Of a stretch of DNA of 64,000 nucleotides, positions 58,201 through 64,000 are shown in pieces. Position numbers and translations under genes: made by a program. The notes below the pieces were generated by a model. The model ran no database searches. It was not told where the DNA came from and was given only the letters and a program-made list of their open reading frames with translations. Each line of letters starts with the position of its first letter. Positions within the stretch are counted from its first letter, which is position 1. Source of the stretch: Limnomonas spitsbergensis (taxonomy: Eukaryota > Chlorophyta > Chlorophyceae > Chlamydomonadales); the NCBI GenBank assembly GCA_037349105.1, contig JAYJMM010000039.1, positions 5,796,501-5,860,500 on the forward strand, in the 5' to 3' direction.

Positions 58201-61200
58201 ACTACCCTGGGCCTGCCAATACAACCCAAGCCTGGCTTGTCTCCACTACCCAGCCCTGGGTTTGACCCCAACTACCCTGGGCCTGCCAATACAACCCAAG
58301 CCTGGCTTGCCTCCACTACCCAGCCCTGGGTTTGACCCCAACTACCCTGGGCCTGCCAATACAACCCAAGCCTGGCTTGCCTCCACTACCCAGCCCTGGG
58401 TTTGACCCCAACTACGCTGGGCCTGCCAATACAACCCAAGCCTGGCTTGCCTCCACTACCCAGCCCTGGGTTTGACCCCAACTACGCTGGGCCTGCCAAT
58501 ACAACCCAAGCCTGGCTTGCCTCCACTACCCAGCCCTGGGTTTGACCCCAACTACCCTGGGCCTGCCAATACAACCCAAGCCTGGCTTGTCTCCACTACC
58601 CAGCCCTGGGTTTGACCCCAACTACGCTGGGCCTGCCAATACAACCCAAGCCTGGCTTGCCTCCACTACCCAGCCCTGGGTTTGACCCCAACTACCCTGG
58701 GCCTGCCAATACAACCCAAGCCTGGCTTGCCTCCACTACCCAGCCCTGGGTTTGACCCCAACTACCCTGGGCCTGCCAATACAACCCAAGCCTGGCTTGT
58801 CTCCACTACCCAGCCCTGGGTTTGACCCCAACTACGCTGGGCCTGCCAATACAACCCAAGCCTGGCTTGCCTCCACTACCCAGCCCTGGGTTTGACCCCA
58901 ACTACGCTGGGCCTGCCAATACAACCCAAGCCTGGCTTGCCTCCACTACCCAGCCCTGGGTTTGACCCCAACTACCCTGGGCCTGCCAATACAACCCAAG
59001 CCTGGCTTGCCTCCACTACCCAGCCCTGGGTTTGACCCCAACTACCCTGGGCCTGCCAATACAACCCAAGCCTGGCTTGCCTCCACTACCCAGCCCTGGG
59101 TTTGACCCCAACTACGCTGGGCCTGCCAATACAACCCAAGCCTGGCTTGCCTCCACTACCCAGCCCTGGGTTTGACCCCAACTACCCTGGGCCTGCCAAT
59201 ACAACCCAAGCCTGGCTTGTCTCCACTACCCAGCCCTGGGTTTGACCCCAACTACGCTGGGCCTGCCAATACAACCCAAGCCTGGCTTGCCTCCACTACC
59301 CAGCCCTGGGTTTGACCCCAACTACCCTGGGCCTGCCAATACAACCCAAGCCTGGCTTGTCTCCACTACCCAGCCCTGGGTTTGACCCCAACTACGCTGG
59401 GCCTGCCAATACAACCCAAGCCTGGCTTGTCTCCACTACCCAGCCCTGGGTTTGACCCCAACTACGCTGGGCCTGCCAATACAACCCAAGCCTGGCTTGT
59501 CTCCACTACCCAGCCCTGGGTTTGACCCCAACTACGCTGGGCCTGCCAATACAACCCAAGCCTGGCTTGCCTCCACTACCCAGCCCTGGGTTTGACCCCA
59601 ACTACGCTGGGCCTGCCAATACAACCCAAGCCTGGCTTGTCTCCACTACCCAGCCCTGGGTTTGACCCCAACTACCCTGGGCCTGCCAATACAACCCAAG
59701 CCTGGCTTGCCTCCACTACCCAGCCCTGGGTTTGACCCCAACTACCCTGGGCCTGCCAATACAACCCAAGCCTGGCTTGTCTCCACTACCTAGCCCTGGG
59801 TTTGACCCCAACTACGCTGGGCCTGCCAATACAACCCAAGCCTGGCTTGCCTCCACTACCCAGCCCTGGGTTTGACCCCAACTACCCTGGGCCTGCCAAT
59901 ACAACCCAAGCCTGGCTTGCCTCCACTACCCAGCCCTGGGTTTGACCCCAACTACGCTGGGCCTGCCAATACAACCCAAGCCTGGCTTGCCTCCACTACC
60001 CAGCCCTGGGTTTGACCCCAACTACCCTGGGCCTGCCAATACAACCCAAGCCTGGCTTGTCTCCACTACCCAGCCCTGGGTTTGACCCCAACTACCCTGG
60101 GCCTGCCAATACAACCCAAGCCTGGCTTGCCTCCACTACCCAGCCCTGGGTTTGACCCCAACTACGCTGGGCCTGCCAATACAACCCAAGCCTGGCTTGT
60201 CTCCACTACCCAGCCCTGGGTTTGACCCCAACTACCCTGGGCCTGCCAATACAACCCAAGCCTGGCTTGCCTCCACTACCCAGCCCTGGGTTTGACCCCA
60301 ACTACCCTGGGCCTGCCAATACAACCCAAGCCTGGCTTGTCTCCACTACCCAGCCCTGGGTTTGACCCCAACTACCCTGGGCCTGCCAATACAACCCAAG
60401 CCTGGCTTGCCTCCACTACCCAGCCCTGGGTTTGACCCCAACTACCCTGGGCCTGCCAATACAACCCAAGCCTGGCTTGCCTCCACTACCCAGCCCTGGG
60501 TTTGACCCCAACTACGCTGGGCCTGCCAATACAACCCAAGCCTGGCTTGCCTCCACTACCCAGCCCTGGGTTTGACCCCAACTACGCTGGGCCTGCCAAT
60601 ACAACCCAAGCCTGGCTTGCCTCCACTACCCAGCCCTGGGTTTGACCCCAACTACCCTGGGCCTGCCAATACAACCCAAGCCTGGCTTGTCTCCACTACC
60701 CAGCCCTGGGTTTGACCCCAACTACGCTGGGCCTGCCAATACAACCCAAGCCTGGCTTGCCTCCACTACCCAGCCCTGGGTTTGACCCCAACTACCCTGG
60801 GCCTGCCAATACAACCCAAGCCTGGCTTGCCTCCACTACCCAGCCCTGGGTTTGACCCCAACTACCCTGGGCCTGCCAATACAACCCAAGCCTGGCTTGT
60901 CTCCACTACCCAGCCCTGGGTTTGACCCCAACTACGCTGGGCCTGCCAATACAACCCAAGCCTGGCTTGCCTCCACTACCCAGCCCTGGGTTTGACCCCA
61001 ACTACGCTGGGCCTGCCAATACAACCCAAGCCTGGCTTGCCTCCACTACCCAGCCCTGGGTTTGACCCCAACTACCCTGGGCCTGCCAATACAACCCAAG
61101 CCTGGCTTGCCTCCACTACCCAGCCCTGGGTTTGACCCCAACTACCCTGGGCCTGCCAATACAACCCAAGCCTGGCTTGCCTCCACTACCCAGCCCTGGG

Positions 61201-64000
61201 TTTGACCCCAACTACGCTGGGCCTGCCAATACAACCCAAGCCTGGCTTGCCTCCACTACCCAGCCCTGGGTTTGACCCCAACTACCCTGGGCCTGCCAAT
61301 ACAACCCAAGCCTGGCTTGTCTCCACTACCCAGCCCTGGGTTTGACCCCAACTACGCTGGGCCTGCCAATACAACCCAAGCCTGGCTTGCCTCCACTACC
61401 CAGCCCTGGGTTTGACCCCAACTACCCTGGGCCTGCCAATACAACCCAAGCCTGGCTTGTCTCCACTACCCAGCCCTGGGTTTGACCCCAACTACGCTGG
61501 GCCTGCCAATACAACCCAAGCCTGGCTTGTCTCCACTACCCAGCCCTGGGTTTGACCCCAACTACGCTGGGCCTGCCAATACAACCCAAGCCTGGCTTGT
61601 CTCCACTACCCAGCCCTGGGTTTGACCCCAACTACGCTGGGCCTGCCAATACAACCCAAGCCTGGCTTGCCTCCACTACCCAGCCCTGGGTTTGACCCCA
61701 ACTACGCTGGGCCTGCCAATACAACCCAAGCCTGGCTTGTCTCCACTACCCAGCCCTGGGTTTGACCCCAACTACCCTGGGCCTGCCAATACAACCCAAG
61801 CCTGGCTTGCCTCCACTACCCAGCCCTGGGTTTGACCCCAACTACCCTGGGCCTGCCAATACAACCCAAGCCTGGCTTGTCTCCACTACCTAGCCCTGGG
61901 TTTGACCCCAACTACGCTGGGCCTGCCAATACAACCCAAGCCTGGCTTGCCTCCACTACCCAGCCCTGGGTTTGACCCCAACTACCCTGGGCCTGCCAAT
62001 ACAACCCAAGCCTGGCTTGCCTCCACTACCCAGCCCTGGGTTTGACCCCAACTACGCTGGGCCTGCCAATACAACCCAAGCCTGGCTTGCCTCCACTACC
62101 CAGCCCTGGGTTTGACCCCAACTACCCTGGGCCTGCCAATACAACCCAAGCCTGGCTTGTCTCCACTACCCAGCCCTGGGTTTGACCCCAACTACCCTGG
62201 GCCTGCCAATACAACCCAAGCCTGGCTTGCCTCCACTACCCAGCCCTGGGTTTGACCCCAACTACGCTGGGCCTGCCAATACAACCCAAGCCTGGCTTGT
62301 CTCCACTACCCAGCCCTGGGTTTGACCCCAACTACCCTGGGCCTGCCAATACAACCCAAGCCTGGCTTGTCTCCACTACCCAGCCCTGGGTTTGACCCCA
62401 ACTACCCTGGGCCTGCCAATACAACCCAAGCCTGGGCTTGTCTCCACTACCCAGCCCTGGGTTTGACCCCAACTACCCTGGGCCTGCCAATACAACCCAA
62501 GCCTGGCTTGTCTCCACTACCCAGCCCTGGGTTTGACCCCAACTACCCTGGGCCTGCCAATACAACCCAAGCCTGGCTTGTCTCCACTACCCAGCCCTGG
62601 GTTTGACCCCAACTACGCTGGGCCTGCCAATACAACCCAAGCCTGGCTTGTCTCCACTACCCAGCCCTGGGTTTGACCCCAACTACCCTGGGCCTGCCAA
62701 TACAACCCAAGCCTGGCTTGCCTCCACTACCCAGCCCTGGGTTTGACCCCAACTACGCTGGGCCTGCCAATACAACCCAAGCCTGGCTTGTCTCCACTAC
62801 CCAGCCCTGGGTTTGACCCCAACTACGCTGGGCCTGCCAATACAACCCAAGCCTGGCTTGTCTCCACTACCCAGCCCTGGGTTTGACCCCAACTACGCTG
62901 GGCCTGCCAATACAACCCAAGCCTGGCTTGTCTCCACTACCCAGCCCTGGGTTTGACCCCAACTACCCTGGGCCTGCCAATACAACCCAAGCCTGGCTTG
63001 TCTCCACTACCCAGCCCTGGGTTTGACCCCAACTACCCTGGGCCTGCCAATACAACCCAAGCCTGGCTTGCCTCCACTACCCAGCCCTGGGTTTGACCCC
63101 AACTACGCTGGGCCTGCCAATACAACCCAAGCCTGGCTTGCCTCCACTACCCAGCCCTGGGTTTGACCCCAACTACCCTGGGCCTGCCAATACAACCCAA
63201 GCCTGGCTTGCCTCCACTACCCAGCCCTGGGTTTGACCCCAACTACGCTGGGCCTGCCAATACAACCCAAGCCTGGCTTGCCTCCACTACCCAGCCCTGG
63301 GTTTGACCCCAACTACCCTGGGCCTGCCAATACAACCCAAGCCTGGCTTGTCTCCACTACCCAGCCCTGGGTTTGACCCCAACTACCCTGGGCCTGCCAA
63401 TACAACCCAAGCCTGGCTTGCCTCCACTACCCAGCCCTGGGTTTGACCCCAACTACGCTGGGCCTGCCAATACAACCCAAGCCTGGCTTGTCTCCACTAC
63501 CCAGCCCTGGGTTTGACCCCAACTACCCTGGGCCTGCCAATACAACCCAAGCCTGGCTTGCCTCCACTACCCAGCCCTGGGTTTGACCCCAACTACGCTG
63601 GGCCTGCCAATACAACCCAAGCCTGGCTTGTCTCCACTACCCAGCCCTGGGTTTGACCCCAACTACGCTGGGCCTGCCAATACAACCCAAGCCTGGCTTG
63701 TCTCCACTACCCAGCCCTGGGTTTGACCCCAACTACGCTGGGCCTGCCAATACAACCCAAGCCTGGCTTGTCTCCACTACCCAGCCCTGGGTTTGACCCC
63801 AACTACCCTGGGCCTGCCAATACAACCCAAGCCTGGCTTGTCTCCACTACCCAGCCCTGGGTTTGACCCCAACTACCCTGGGCCTGCCAATACAACCCAA
63901 GCCTGGCTTGCCTCCACTACCCAGCCCTGGGTTTGACCCCAACTACGCTGGGCCTGCCAATACAACCCAAGCCTGGCTTGCCTCCACTACCCAGCCCTGG
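55272..64000. repeat. 70-bp satellite, about 125 units, continues past the window
   Basis: Almost every unit is 70 bp and identical except at two sites: CTTGC/CTTGT and ACTACG/ACTACC. Rare variants are TTTCACC (55461, 56581), GACTCC (56443, 57143), ACCTAGCC (59789, 61889) and a one-base insertion near 62430. The rare variants mark internal duplications. On the minus strand this is upstream of exon V1, so the array is probably intronic in the TARBP1-like gene. Confidence 0.97.

Noticed and set aside
55272..64000. Telomere or rDNA spacer
   Set aside because: The 70-bp unit has no telomere motif and no rRNA sequence is nearby.

Overview
The window looks like nuclear DNA of a green alga, most likely a volvocine or other Chlamydomonadales species. 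This is an inference from GC-rich exons, Gln/Ala/Ser-rich inserts in conserved proteins, TGTAA-type poly(A) signals, plant-type TTTAGGG words throughout the introns, and very long minisatellite-filled introns. No bacterial-type operon, rRNA, tRNA or CRISPR locus was recognised.

Four genes can be assembled from splice sites, reading-frame phase and protein similarity recalled from memory (no search was run). (1) Minus strand, 4095 to beyond the left edge: a protein with an N-terminal BRCT domain and a long Gln-rich region. (2) Minus strand, 10122-8620: a two-exon gene for an unrecognised 449-residue Ser/Ala/Gln-rich protein. (3) Plus strand, 10515-20226: a six-exon lipoate-protein ligase A (252 residues in 9.7 kb), head to head with gene 2. 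(4) Minus strand, from beyond the right edge to 24156: the C-terminal ~1,850-1,900 residues of a TARBP1/Trm3-type SPOUT tRNA 2'-O-ribose methyltransferase, in 24 firm exons plus two tentative ones over at least 30.6 kb. Genes 3 and 4 converge on a 3.9 kb gap (20227-24155) holding minisatellites and several copies of a short dispersed repeat.

Layout: 1-3.5 kb BRCT/Gln-rich exons and repeats; 4.1-8.5 kb mostly non-coding, with a 52-bp satellite at 7.16-8.25 kb; 8.6-10.1 kb gene 2; 10.5-20.2 kb LPLA; 20.2-24.1 kb intergenic; 24.2-54.7 kb TARBP1-like exons and introns; 55.27-64.0 kb a nearly pure 70-bp satellite of about 125 units that runs off the window and contains a 30-unit higher-order duplication.

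The most striking observation is a rule seen in three of the four genes. Many intronic tandem repeats are diverged copies of the neighbouring exon/intron boundary. Copies of an exon's 3' end plus its donor lie in the downstream intron next to that donor. Copies of an acceptor plus an exon's 5' end lie in the upstream intron next to that acceptor. I see this at more than 20 boundaries, in one to about 20 copies, including one non-canonical GC donor and apparently the poly(A) region of LPLA. The introns therefore appear to have grown by repeated tandem duplication across splice junctions, leaving arrays of decoy splice sites. This is the best candidate for a previously undescribed system.
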